Positions 35,546-43,647 of a stretch of 64,000 nt of DNA are shown here, piece after piece. The notes beneath the pieces are model-generated. The model was not told where the DNA came from. It saw nothing but the letters and a program-made list of their open reading frames with translations, and searched no databases. Made by a program: the position numbers and the translations under genes. The stretch is taken from contig JAVBRB010000009.1 in NCBI GenBank assembly GCA_031548515.1, positions 1 through 64,000 of the forward strand. The letters run 5' to 3'. The DNA comes from UBA940 sp031548515. Lineage in GTDB: Bacteria > Bacteroidota > Bacteroidia > Bacteroidales > Rikenellaceae. The first letter of the stretch is position 1; every line of letters starts with the position of its first letter.

Positions 35546-35737
35546 TCGATTTTAGGGCTGGAATTTCGGGTCGAGGTGGCTCTCTGTGACACAACGATAA
35601 ATACAAAAGCGTTGCAGGGATCGGATAGAAAGGGTCTTTTGACACCATAGAATACCGATATGTTATTTCTGCTGGGACTACTAAAAAACCCATTCCAATG
35701 ATATTTGGAGTGGGTTTTTGCTTTATTAGGGTAGGAT
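35546..35737 (+). repeat. Left copy of a ~190-bp imperfect direct repeat with a degenerate att-like site
   Basis: It begins TCGATTTTAGGG and, after divergent sequence, includes ATATGTTATTT, then GCTGGGACTAC (35,671-35,681, a degenerate core), a hairpin AACCCATTCC...GGAGTGGGTT and a second GGATTTAGGG. The same order of motifs occurs at 47,575-47,765. Confidence 0.7.
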
Positions 35738-36077
35738 TTAGGGCCGTTTTTGGTAAAATCACAGCTTTCCCAGTAGAACTACCAGCTGTCAGAACGCACC
35801 ATAAATTTCCGCCACTGCCACCAACGCACAACCCGAACTGTGATACCAAGCCAATATACGTGAAAGTAGCGGGGGCATCCATTGCCTGCATGACCAAAGT
35901 TATAATGGCTGCACAGTCGAGGGAACTGGCACTATTCCGGCTTTTGAATGAAAAGTGGTACTACGCCAGTCATAGTCGCATTGATAGTAGTTTACCCATA
36001 GCTATTTGCATCGCAGCACTAGTACAGCATTTGCTGCACCACTTACTATTGCAGGGGGATTTTTACCCGCTTTCCTC
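35738..36077. other. Left end of the element, no supported gene
   Basis: Open frames here are short or cross the repeats. One minus-strand frame (35,493-35,897) starts at an ATG but runs through the att-like hairpin and the tRNA terminator, so it is not a credible gene. I see no promoter match. Confidence 0.4.
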
Positions 36078-37130
36078 TTATAGTAACGTAGGGGAATGGG
36101 CGCCATCCAAAGCGGCAGGAAATTGGTGGTGACTTCGATTGAACTGCACTGCAAACTGCTTCTTTGCGATGCGGCGAAATAGTTGCTGGACATTTATTGC
36201 ATCAGGCATTTTCGCCCTCATAGCCTTGATAGCATTACGCGCATCTTTACGCGACTGAGCAGGTATGCGGGACAGCATCGCTTGTAACTCTGTTTCGCCA
36301 ACATCGAGCAACCCACGACACTTGATATAGTCCGTAACCTCTTTCGCCGATTTCTTTACCGGAGTGAACGGTAGCAGGTCAGTACCCTTGAAGCCAAACC
36401 TCAAAGCGAGTTGAAGCCATTTCAACGCAACCCGATTATACATATCGACCATATCGCCGACTGTTCGGATCCCGAAGAACCTGCTGACTGAATTAGCCCC
36501 GCCGTGCGCCTTGAACTCAGTACGTAAGATTTTCTTTCCCCGATTCATATTCTCGAAGCGATCCGCTCCGAGTTTGTCCGACATTTTGCTTATCACTTTA
36601 CGGGTTTCCTTGACTTTGTCGTAAACCTTGCCGGATGTACGGCCGGTCTTAAATGCCTTGTAGCCCTCGGCATCCATACACTTGTATCGAGTTTCTTTGA
36701 ACGAACAAATATGACTCTTTATGTCCTCGCAGTCGAGGTTGCCGAGGTCGAGGTTGAGTCCGACCTCAACCGAAGAAAGTGGAAGTTCTTTTAATACTAA
36801 ATACGGTATGCCGAGTTGTTCAGCTAACTTATGCAGTGCTTCCAGCGTATCAAGACGAGTCAGGTCGTTCATCGACAATGCTCCGAGCGCCCATTTCCGC
36901 AGGCTCCCCCCTATATGCATCAACGGTGGGGCGACATTATCGCCCCGTGTCTTCTGCGTTATCTGGACGGTAAGCCCATGCGCATTCGCATGGGTTTTGC
37001 CATTCATCAACAGATATTTGTACTCGTAGTAATTGCCAATCTGCACAAATGCAGGATTGTTCTTAATGGATTCTTCCACGGTTTCTATTATATGCATATC
37101 GGTGATACGCAAGTCTGTTTTATCGTACAT
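36078..37130 (-). CDS. Candidate replication initiator (filamentous-phage gene II-like)
   Basis: 350 residues from MYDKTDLRITDMHI (37,130), giving an 11-bp overlap with the preceding HTH gene. A longer frame opens at 37,169. The middle has VEVGLNLDLGNLDCEDI, then RTSGKVYDKVKETRKVI, then LRTEFKAHGGANSVSRFFG. This order (acidic strand, Tyr/Lys strand K-VYDK-, then LR.EFK) resembles the gene II/X type rolling-circle replication proteins of filamentous phages and plasmids, in which a Tyr-Lys motif nicks DNA. The C-terminal 150 residues are helical and unknown to me. A plasmid-like replication function is inferred from these motifs and from the neighbouring primase. Confidence 0.45.
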   Translation of the reverse strand: MYDKTDLRITDMHIIETVEESIKNNPAFVQIGNYYEYKYLLMNGKTHANAHGLTVQITQKTRGDNVAPPLMHIGGSLRKWALGALSMNDLTRLDTLEALHKLAEQLGIPYLVLKELPLSSVEVGLNLDLGNLDCEDIKSHICSFKETRYKCMDAEGYKAFKTGRTSGKVYDKVKETRKVISKMSDKLGADRFENMNRGKKILRTEFKAHGGANSVSRFFGIRTVGDMVDMYNRVALKWLQLALRFGFKGTDLLPFTPVKKSAKEVTDYIKCRGLLDVGETELQAMLSRIPAQSRKDARNAIKAMRAKMPDAINVQQLFRRIAKKQFAVQFNRSHHQFPAALDGAHSPTLL

Positions 37131-37425
37131 TTTTTCGTTTTTTGAGGTTAATAATTTCATTGTTCGCATACCGTTTCGTCCGGCCAGCCCGTATCGGAAT
37201 GATAAGGCCTTTTTCTTCCCAGCGCTGCAAGGTCGAACGGCTGATTTTTAGTTTGTCCATAACTTCCTGTGAGGTCAGCAGGTCGGGACCAAACAGTTGC
37301 TTCGCGAGGTACTGTAATATCCACTTGCGGTTTTTAATGATACCGAACATAATCATCCGGCGTAGCTGCTCGTCGTCGAGCCGGAAGCCTCCGTCGGCTT
37401 TTACTACATATTCTTTATTTACCAT
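37120..37425 (-). CDS. HTH DNA-binding protein (excisionase/MerR-like)
   Basis: 101 residues from MVNKEYVVKADGG (37,425). The C-terminal half carries a HTH_17-type motif, LLTSQEVMDKLKISRSTLQRWEEKG followed by a basic wing (RAGRTKRYANNEI). This is as in excisionases and the small MerR-like proteins that accompany Bacteroidota integrases. The N-terminal half is helical. It is translationally coupled to the next gene (11-bp overlap) and follows the primase gene by 37 bp. It could control excision, replication, or both. Confidence 0.75.
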   Translation of the reverse strand: MVNKEYVVKADGGFRLDDEQLRRMIMFGIIKNRKWILQYLAKQLFGPDLLTSQEVMDKLKISRSTLQRWEEKGLIIPIRAGRTKRYANNEIINLKKRKNVR

Positions 37426-37461
37426 AATTCGCACATTTATATTGTTAGAGAAAATGTTTTT

Positions 37462-38982
37462 TTAGTCGTCACTCTCGTCACTTTCTGCACGTTTGCCACA
37501 TCCATGCTCTTTCTCATATTCTTCTCTTAATCGGGCTTGATGTCTTTCCCGCTTCTCCTTTTGTGCTTCTTCTGCTTCGATCCTTTCCTTCGATTTTCCG
37601 AACAAAACTTTCATCCCGTAATTCATCTTGACCATCACAAGACCTGACGCCCTTAGCCTTTTCGACATTTTTATTACCGAAAGTGGACTGAATCCAAATT
37701 CCTTACAGAAATTAGCATAATCAAGATACATCACAGATAAGGGTATCGTCTTATCTATTCCAAATCCGATCCCGCGATCATCCAGAAACAGCGCCACACT
37801 ATCCGACTCCTTACGATACTCTTCCATTTGCTGCCTCACCACTTCCGACTCCGTAAACCTCTCTTGCTCTAACAGCCGGTTCAGACCGCCCAGTATCCAG
37901 TTGAAAACTCCGCTCAATTCTGAGGCGATAATCTCCTGAGCAAGATTGATGTTCTGCTCCGACTCCATAAAGACCCTGTTGAAAGGTATGATAAGCAGGC
38001 GTCGAAAGAAAGCATTAGTTCTTTCTATTTCGGTCGGAAGAACATTACAGTTAAATATCAGCTTGCAACTGTAATCGCTCATGGTAAAAGGATGTCCGTA
38101 TATATGGCGTGCCTGAACAGGCTCTCTGCTCGCTAATTTCTTGAACATATCGACATCCATCTTCTCGTTGATCTCCGTGGAGTAATTCAACAGTTTCGTT
38201 GATATGTCTGCCCGTTCATAACTATTTTCACGGGTTAGAGTCTGTAGGGAATAGGAGCTGATGTTCTCGCGGCCGATAACAGCGTTCATGACATCGAAGA
38301 ACACACTCTTGCCATTACTTCCAGTTCCATAAAGAAACAAGGCTTTTTCTATCTTGAGGTTTGTAGTGAAAATGAAGCCCATGAACTCTGCGAGAATTTT
38401 ACGGCAGTCAAGGTCGGGCAGGACATCCCACAGATACTTTCTAAACAGAGGACATTTGGCTTCCGGATCATACTCGAAAGGAAGCTGATATGTGAGAAAA
38501 TCTTCTGGGCGGTGTTCCCTCAGCCGTTGCCTGCCTGCGGTAATTTCAAAGGTTCCGTTTCGTAGGTTTATCAAAATATTGCGCCGAGGTTCAGGCGCGG
38601 GAAGAATTGCCTCCGACACAAACTGATCGTAGAGGTCTGTTTTGAATTTGTGATACTTCGCATCGAGTTCGGAAATACCCATCGCTATAGCGGCATCGGC
38701 AAGGAAGCGCTTAAAATTTTTCTTGTCGATAGGCTGCCAATACTCTCCGTTAAAGATGTAGATTACTTCGTTATGGTTACATAGACCCCATTCATTGGTC
38801 GCGGCGGTGTCGAGCAGCTCCTTAATCACAATGATTGCGCATTTACTAAGAGGTACCTTTGAACTTTCGCTTACTCCGGCACTTTCGTGGAAGTCGATCG
38901 GCTCAATCTGCGAAAGCAGTTTTGCAAGGACTCTCGAAATGCTTTTGTCTACCGCGACTTTCGGTGTTTTTCTTTTTGCCAT
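37462..38982 (-). CDS. D5/P4-family primase-helicase
   Basis: 506 residues, a superfamily 3 helicase-type ATPase used by phages, satellites and plasmids to unwind DNA at their origin. A D5_N-like region is at about 60-200, with the motif FLTYQLPFEYDPEAKCPLF typical of this family. Walker A GTGSNGKS is at about 220, a Walker-B-like LLNYSTEIN at about 262-270, and the sensor region KLIFNCNVLPTEIERTNAFFRRL at about 315. FFRRLLIIPF includes the arginine finger. The C-terminal 110 residues are highly charged. The N-terminal primase active site (TOPRIM or AEP) is not evident, so it may be helicase only. Confidence 0.9.
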   Translation of the reverse strand: MAKRKTPKVAVDKSISRVLAKLLSQIEPIDFHESAGVSESSKVPLSKCAIIVIKELLDTAATNEWGLCNHNEVIYIFNGEYWQPIDKKNFKRFLADAAIAMGISELDAKYHKFKTDLYDQFVSEAILPAPEPRRNILINLRNGTFEITAGRQRLREHRPEDFLTYQLPFEYDPEAKCPLFRKYLWDVLPDLDCRKILAEFMGFIFTTNLKIEKALFLYGTGSNGKSVFFDVMNAVIGRENISSYSLQTLTRENSYERADISTKLLNYSTEINEKMDVDMFKKLASREPVQARHIYGHPFTMSDYSCKLIFNCNVLPTEIERTNAFFRRLLIIPFNRVFMESEQNINLAQEIIASELSGVFNWILGGLNRLLEQERFTESEVVRQQMEEYRKESDSVALFLDDRGIGFGIDKTIPLSVMYLDYANFCKEFGFSPLSVIKMSKRLRASGLVMVKMNYGMKVLFGKSKERIEAEEAQKEKRERHQARLREEYEKEHGCGKRAESDESDD

Positions 38983-39112
38983 AGCTATTATAATTTAGGC
39001 TTAATAATCCGGCGGCTACCATATTTCAATCGGCCGCCTGATATTGGTAACTGAAGTCACGTTATTTGTCTTCGCGGCTGCAAATGTGATGTAACAGTCT
39101 GAATATAAAAGA

Positions 39113-39220
39113 AAAGCCGCCAATTATGGCGGCTCACAGATTAAATACTGGTGAAAAAAGATGAGATTTTTCAACAAACACAGCTAAAGATGGCTAAAAT
39201 GAAACCATCTTTGGCTGTCT
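39113..39220 (-). terminator. Two hairpins downstream of the truncated WYL gene
   Basis: AGCCGCC-AATTAT-GGCGGCT (39,113-39,135) and CAGCTAAAGATGG with CCATCTTTGGCTG (39,181-39,220). The second is just past the stop of the WYL gene ending at 39,234 and is the likely terminator. The 250-bp gap holds no gene. Confidence 0.55.
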
Positions 39221-39233
39221 GAGAAGATAATAG

Positions 39234-39887
39234 TTATTTCTTGTTTTGTTGATTCAGCATTTTCAGAAACTCGGCATCGTTATGATATTTCGTTTTGTCT
39301 ATTACAGGCATTTCAAAGATATTATCGGTTGGCGCCTGCACAGATATTTTGTCGAGTGAGAATATATGCATACCGTTCAATTTAGCACAATGCCCAATTA
39401 TATACCATCGTTGGCGATACAGCCGTAAGAAATACGGGCATACAGTATAATGTGATTTCCGGTATTTTACAATCATCTCGACCGAAGCATCCATAGCGGT
39501 TAGTATAGGTTCAATCCATTCACTTCCACCAGAGACAGCCCCGATTAAAACACGGTCACGCAAATGCTTATTGTTACCGATCGTATCTTTCACGGTCATG
39601 TAGTCCATCCATATCGAAAGAGCAGATAATTCCAAATTATTATCGAATGATTTTATATGATACCTATGCCCTGTGCGATTGATCTCTATTTTGAAAACCT
39701 GTCCTATATCTTCAATATGATTGTGGAATGTTTTTTCTGCGTATTCGCCACCTTTGGGCAAGCCTTTATATTTACACCATTTTTCGGATACGCTTTCCCT
39801 CTTTATTCCTTTCGGACCCGCCTTATAGATAGTATCAAGCAGCCACAACAGGCGTTTGAGGGTATTTGCTCTATTTTCTGATCCCAT
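39234..39887 (-). CDS. WYL-domain regulator lacking its C-terminal domain
   Basis: 217 residues. The N-terminal winged helix spans 1-65 (NRANTLKRLLWLLDTIYKAGPKGIKRESVSEKW). The WYL domain lies at about 120-190, with the hallmark RQRWYIIGHCAKL. It is closely related in layout to the 305-residue protein at 43,648-44,565, but it ends just after the WYL domain and lacks the roughly 100-residue WCX ligand and oligomerisation domain. There is no TGCC-N7-GGCA palindrome in its upstream region, only a similar-looking TGCCTTATTAGGTGCC at 39,952-39,967. It could be a decayed paralogue or a working partial regulator. Confidence 0.8.
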   Translation of the reverse strand: MGSENRANTLKRLLWLLDTIYKAGPKGIKRESVSEKWCKYKGLPKGGEYAEKTFHNHIEDIGQVFKIEINRTGHRYHIKSFDNNLELSALSIWMDYMTVKDTIGNNKHLRDRVLIGAVSGGSEWIEPILTAMDASVEMIVKYRKSHYTVCPYFLRLYRQRWYIIGHCAKLNGMHIFSLDKISVQAPTDNIFEMPVIDKTKYHNDAEFLKMLNQQNKK

Positions 39888-39987
39888 ATCATTATATTCT
39901 ATGGTAGTAAAATTAAGAATTAGTCTCTAACTTCGTAGCACTATATAAAAAATGCCTTATTAGGTGCCGTTACAGTCTGCTAAAAAG

Positions 39988-40536
39988 TTATATTGGTTCT
40001 TCCACATCTATCTCAGGGCCGGTAAAGGTTGCATACACCATACACTTCGAACTCTGCATATACACCGTAATATGGTCTCCCGTTATGGTTATATAATTCG
40101 AAAACGTATTATCGGTACTTGCGATCTTTTTTCTCAATATGAACTTATTGGGATTCTCTTTAAGTATTTCTCGTTCTTCATCATATAACAAGGCGGTATA
40201 TCCGCAGGCTACAAATGTCGATTGGGTCGCCAGCCAACTGTCAAAGGTCAATTTTACTCTGATTGAATGCCACGGGTCATGCAGGCTGGCCTTTGACCAA
40301 CAATACAGGCGATTCTGCGAGTCGATGTAAACAGTTTCCCAGCGTTCCGCTCCCAACGATTGCGCTACTTCGTCCTCTAACAGCCGAAATCCGGCGTTTA
40401 AGAAGAAATTGTGAATGTCCTCGGCACTTTCATAGCGCATCGCCTGTTCGACGATTTTAACCACATCTTCATTCGTTTGCGCGGATACGCCGGACACTAT
40501 AAGCAGCAGTACCAAGGAGGCCAATAATCTTTTCAT
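39988..40536 (-). CDS. Exported protein of unknown function
   Basis: 182 residues from MKRLLASLVLLLIVSGVSAQ (40,536), an ideal signal peptide with cleavage after VSA. The frame can be opened to 40,563, but that would overlap the previous gene. The mature part has no family that I recognise. It has four cysteines, and alternating beta-type segments toward the C-terminus (FSNYITITGDHITVYMQ; CMVYATFTGPEIDV). It is the third gene of the operon starting at 42,143, with a 7-bp gap to the preceding membrane-protein gene, so it is probably coexpressed with the UDG-like protein. Confidence 0.65.
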   Translation of the reverse strand: MKRLLASLVLLLIVSGVSAQTNEDVVKIVEQAMRYESAEDIHNFFLNAGFRLLEDEVAQSLGAERWETVYIDSQNRLYCWSKASLHDPWHSIRVKLTFDSWLATQSTFVACGYTALLYDEEREILKENPNKFILRKKIASTDNTFSNYITITGDHITVYMQSSKCMVYATFTGPEIDVEEPI

Positions 40537-40543
40537 TCTCATG

Positions 40544-40897
40544 CTATTTGCGATACAAGTCATTTATCGTCTTCCCCAACGGATTAACTGCCTGCCGAGG
40601 CTGCTCAACCGGTTGCTGTGGTTTGTATCTGTCATAATCCATAGGTTGTCGCGGTGGCTCGGCAGCCGGTTGCGCGTATCTCCGCGCGATTTGATTGCGG
40701 TAGCGTTCTTCTGCTTCAATGCGTTCAAAACGGCATTTTTGCGTTTCGCCAATACAGAGCAGGATAATACAAGTCAGCAAGGGGGAGATTAGCAGAGCAA
40801 GTAACGCCCACCCAAATCCGCTGCGTCCGCGCTTACTAGCCAATGTCATTGTGAGTATCCAAAGAGCCAACCAAACGATAATAACAGTCAATTCCAT
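40544..40897 (-). CDS. Small two-helix membrane protein
   Basis: 117 residues. Two adjacent hydrophobic helices (residues 3-19 and about 29-49) are separated by a short basic loop (ASKRGRSGFGW). This resembles the arrangement of phospholipase-D-nuclease-N-type or 'DUF'-labelled small membrane proteins. The rest is a charged, Pro/Gln-rich cytoplasmic tail of about 65 residues with no fold that I recognise. It lies 16 bp after the UDG-like gene and 7 bp before the exported protein. A membrane protein joined to a possible nucleic-acid enzyme in one operon is typical of, but does not prove, an abortive-infection module. Confidence 0.7.
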   Translation of the reverse strand: MELTVIIVWLALWILTMTLASKRGRSGFGWALLALLISPLLTCIILLCIGETQKCRFERIEAEERYRNQIARRYAQPAAEPPRQPMDYDRYKPQQPVEQPRQAVNPLGKTINDLYRK

Positions 40898-40913
40898 AAT
40901 CTCTATTTTATGC

Positions 40914-42143
40914 TCATAATAGAGCGGTTTCTATCAATTTCCAACCGTTGCCTTTACAGTTTGCCGGGGAGATATAGATATTCTGAACATTATTCAGAAC
41001 CACTTTCTTCTTATAGTATTTCAGTTGCGGGATATGCTCATACCATTTGTTTTCGGCGCGGGTAATTACTATCACTTTATCCTGCTGCATCAGGTAGCGC
41101 ACAAGCCGGATCGTATATTCCTGCGTATGCAGTAACCCTCTGCCATTGCTAAATAGCTTTCTCGGAATGTCTTTATACCTTTCTGAGTGGTAGGGCATAA
41201 ATTCCACGATGGCGACTTTCTTGTTAGCATACGGAGAGATTCCCAAAACCCGTTCAAGTTTATGCTTCCAGTAGTTAGCTTCGAGCAGGTTCATATACTC
41301 GTTCTCGCCCTCTTGTATGCAGCGGTCATCCTGCAAGGCCATGATCCGGCATTTGGTTTCGATAAACTGTTTCTTCTGCTCCGGGCTGCATTTCTCATAT
41401 TCATCGACATCGTATTTTTCGCTATAACCTGGATTCAGCGTCAGCACAACGACCTCGGCATCCAACGGATTGCCCATAAACGGCTTAGGGATCATCGACA
41501 ACTGGAGTTTATGCTCGTCTTTGATATTACCGTCCATAAACCGGTTGATCACTTCCTTATCCTGCGGATGAACATAGTCGCCGGTTTTCTCGTATTCGTT
41601 AGCCTCTATATCCTTTGCCATACACAACCAAGGATTGTCGGCGCCCAACCGCTCCCGCGTTTCCTCAAATACATTAAATTTACCGAGTAGCTGCTCCCCG
41701 TAAATTATCTTCGCCCAAGCCTCGGCTCGCTCTTCAAGGTACTGATCGAGGTCGTAGCGCGTTTCCCCGATGATATCCACTTTGAACGTACCCATGTCTT
41801 TATAGGTAGGCGTTCCGCTCGACCGCTCCCGTAGTTCCGCTGACAATAATTCTACTAATTGGTTCTCATTCAGTTTTTTCTTTAAAATGTTGTTCAGCCC
41901 TGTAACAGGTTCACCCATACGCAGGTAAACCAGATTCATCATCAACGTGTCGTAAATCGTGTCTGTCGTGTACTTCTCGCGCCTGCTCCTATACTCATTG
42001 ATAAAGGTTTGCAGGTTTCCACCAAGATGCAGGAACAATCCGATGTGCGTCAGTCGTTTGTCATACTCAATGGATTTGTACTCATGCGATGGGTAGTCTA
42101 AATAAGCTTTGGGTTTGTCGATAATCGGATTAAAATCACTCAT
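40914..42143 (-). CDS. Uracil-DNA-glycosylase-superfamily-like protein, WYL-regulated operon
   Basis: 409 residues. The N-terminal half (1-210) is helical, charged and unknown to me. From about 228 the sequence runs DAEVVVLTLNPGYSEKY, a strand-loop resembling motif A of UDG-superfamily enzymes (G-NPG type). Further on come VAIVEFMPYHSERY, VIVITRAENKWYEHI, and near the end NIYISPANCKGNGW, where the family has its HPS-type loop. The catalytic residues are not standard, so glycosylase activity is doubtful. It could be a DNA-binding or nucleotide-sensing derivative. It heads a three-gene operon under the 15-bp palindrome shared with the WYL regulator gene. A defence role is inferred. Confidence 0.5.
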   Translation of the reverse strand: MSDFNPIIDKPKAYLDYPSHEYKSIEYDKRLTHIGLFLHLGGNLQTFINEYRSRREKYTTDTIYDTLMMNLVYLRMGEPVTGLNNILKKKLNENQLVELLSAELRERSSGTPTYKDMGTFKVDIIGETRYDLDQYLEERAEAWAKIIYGEQLLGKFNVFEETRERLGADNPWLCMAKDIEANEYEKTGDYVHPQDKEVINRFMDGNIKDEHKLQLSMIPKPFMGNPLDAEVVVLTLNPGYSEKYDVDEYEKCSPEQKKQFIETKCRIMALQDDRCIQEGENEYMNLLEANYWKHKLERVLGISPYANKKVAIVEFMPYHSERYKDIPRKLFSNGRGLLHTQEYTIRLVRYLMQQDKVIVITRAENKWYEHIPQLKYYKKKVVLNNVQNIYISPANCKGNGWKLIETALL

Positions 42144-42169
42144 ATAATTACGTTTTTATGGTTGTGCCC

Positions 42170-42222
42170 CAAAGATAAGACTTGGCTATGCCATCAAAAG
42201 GCACATCGAGCATTTATCTTTG
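42170..42222. promoter_or_regulatory. Symmetric divergent promoter with 15-bp WYL-type operator
   Basis: The palindrome TGCCATCAAAAGGCA occupies 42,189-42,203. Exactly 11 bp to its left lies a minus-strand -7 box TATCTTTG (42,177-42,170) for the UDG-like operon. Exactly 11 bp to its right lies a plus-strand -7 box TATCTTTG (42,215-42,222) pointing into a region without a convincing gene. The same palindrome and 11-bp spacing occur upstream of the full-length WYL gene. The operator covers the position of the -33 element in all cases, which fits repression. Confidence 0.7.
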
Positions 42223-42228
42223 TTTCCG

Positions 42229-42400
42229 ACAACCCACAAAAAAAGAGTGGACCGTCGTACACTCACCGCAGGCCTCGCCAGAAGCCCCTAAGTACATGCA
42301 CAAACAGCCCACCCAAAAGGTAAGCGCGTTTGTGCCTTGTACTTGTATGAACCTGGCGAGTTCGCGGCGAGAGGCACTCTCGTCATTAATATGGTGTGAA
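42229..42400 (+). ncRNA. Candidate non-coding RNA with a long hairpin
   Basis: The start is inferred from the plus-strand -7 box at 42,215-42,222; the 3' end is arbitrary. An 87-base hairpin (42,274-42,360) pairs CTCGCCAG with CTGGCGAG and AAGTACATGCACAAAC with GTTTGTGCCTTGTACTT. It is followed by a perfect small hairpin CGAGAG-GCA-CTCTCG (42,368-42,382). The only long frame through it (42,182-42,442) starts upstream of the transcription start and ends without family resemblance. No T-run terminator is obvious. The rest of the 42,144-42,461 gap is AT-rich. Confidence 0.4.
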
Positions 42401-42461
42401 ATTACCGATTTTCTACATATCTGCCAAATTGTTATTATTTAACATTTCTATCTATTGGCTG

Positions 42462-43643
42462 CTAAAACAAGCAGCGCGTTCCATTGCGGTCGATATAAAA
42501 CCACTCCCTATTATATTTGACCGGAGTACAGCCCTCTCTGAAATACATCTCACTTGTGGTATATATTGGCGGAATAACTACCTCTCCCGCTGTATTTATC
42601 CAACCTTTCTTTTCGATATGATTCCTCTTAAAAAATGCTGCCCGTCCTTCGGAAAAATTAGCAACCGGATGGTTGAATTTATACGGGATTATCATTTCTC
42701 CGTATTTGTTTAAAAACCCAATCTTTCTGCTATCTCTATGGTAAACACGCGCAAGACCATCTGAGAACCATATCGTAGATTTGTCTCCTACATAAAAAGT
42801 AGGCTTAACGAGGATATCCCCGTTCATATCAGTCCACCCCCAAAGACCTTGCACCTTAACGCATATAATGCCCTCATCGGGATATACTTTCAGATTATTA
42901 TATTTGCAGGGGATGATAGTTTCTCCGGCTAATGTAATCACGCCATATTTTCCACCGGTTTTAACTACAATACATTGATCCGTAACATAGCTTACATCGT
43001 CATAGATAAAGTCCAACGCAGTTTCCCCGTTTCGGGAAATCAGCCCATGATTGCCATTGACGGCAGCACTAAAATAGTCGGGCAAGGCGACTGAGTCGGA
43101 GTACGGTAAAATATCAAGGCGATTATATTTCGCCGGAATTACCCATTCTCCATTTTCATTTACAGCGCCCCACCTCTCCGAAAAATCCATTACGGAGATT
43201 ATCCCATTGTTACTATTTCCTATCGCACCAATGCTCCGCACACCTAAATCCCGATTCCCGTCTTTCGTACCAATAAGCCGCCAATCATCGCCGAATGGAT
43301 TATCTGACTTGTGTGCTATAATATGTGTATGCGAAAACACCTTGACTAAATCGAAAACATCCCGCATATCTTCCGACATATCAAAGGCATCTCCTACTAA
43401 CTCCCTATGAGGATATTTAAACACGATATTTCCTTGGCGGTCGATTACGCAGAGGTTGGGTTCTGCATCTACTACTTTTGCATAACCGCATGGAGAAAAT
43501 AATACCCCTGTAATAAATTTGCAGTCAATTATTTCTTCTCCTAAGGTATTGATATACCCAAATCTTGACTCTTTACCTGTCCTTTTGTAAACTCCGGCAA
43601 TTCCATCGCGAAAATAGCTTAGACTATGGTATTTATTGTTCAT
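42462..43643 (-). CDS. WG-repeat protein
   Basis: 393 residues made of about nine WG-type beta-repeats, each like FGYINTLGEEIIDCKF, WGAVNENGEWVIPAKYN, YGVITLAGETIIPCKYN, GWTDMNGDILVKPTF, IGFLNKYGEMIIPYKF, GWINTAGEVVIPPIY. There is no signal peptide, so it is probably cytoplasmic. WG-repeat proteins form beta-propeller-like or solenoid folds of unknown function. It starts 4 bp after the stop of the WYL regulator gene, and the two are cotranscribed from the operator-bearing promoter. It may be the sensor or effector partner of that regulator. Confidence 0.85.
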   Translation of the reverse strand: MNNKYHSLSYFRDGIAGVYKRTGKESRFGYINTLGEEIIDCKFITGVLFSPCGYAKVVDAEPNLCVIDRQGNIVFKYPHRELVGDAFDMSEDMRDVFDLVKVFSHTHIIAHKSDNPFGDDWRLIGTKDGNRDLGVRSIGAIGNSNNGIISVMDFSERWGAVNENGEWVIPAKYNRLDILPYSDSVALPDYFSAAVNGNHGLISRNGETALDFIYDDVSYVTDQCIVVKTGGKYGVITLAGETIIPCKYNNLKVYPDEGIICVKVQGLWGWTDMNGDILVKPTFYVGDKSTIWFSDGLARVYHRDSRKIGFLNKYGEMIIPYKFNHPVANFSEGRAAFFKRNHIEKKGWINTAGEVVIPPIYTTSEMYFREGCTPVKYNREWFYIDRNGTRCLF

Positions 43644-43647
43644 GTCT

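Noticed and set aside
35493..35897. 134-codon minus-strand frame at the left end of the element
   Set aside because: It runs through the att-like hairpin and the tRNA terminator, so it is an accidental frame over repeats.
42229..42400. Retron msr-msd for the hairpin RNA
   Set aside because: No reverse transcriptase gene lies nearby in the element.
42182..42442. 86-codon frame through the hairpin region at 42.2-42.4 kb
   Set aside because: Its ATG lies upstream of the predicted transcription start and inside the operator, and the encoded peptide resembles nothing. The palindromic structure explains the open frame.
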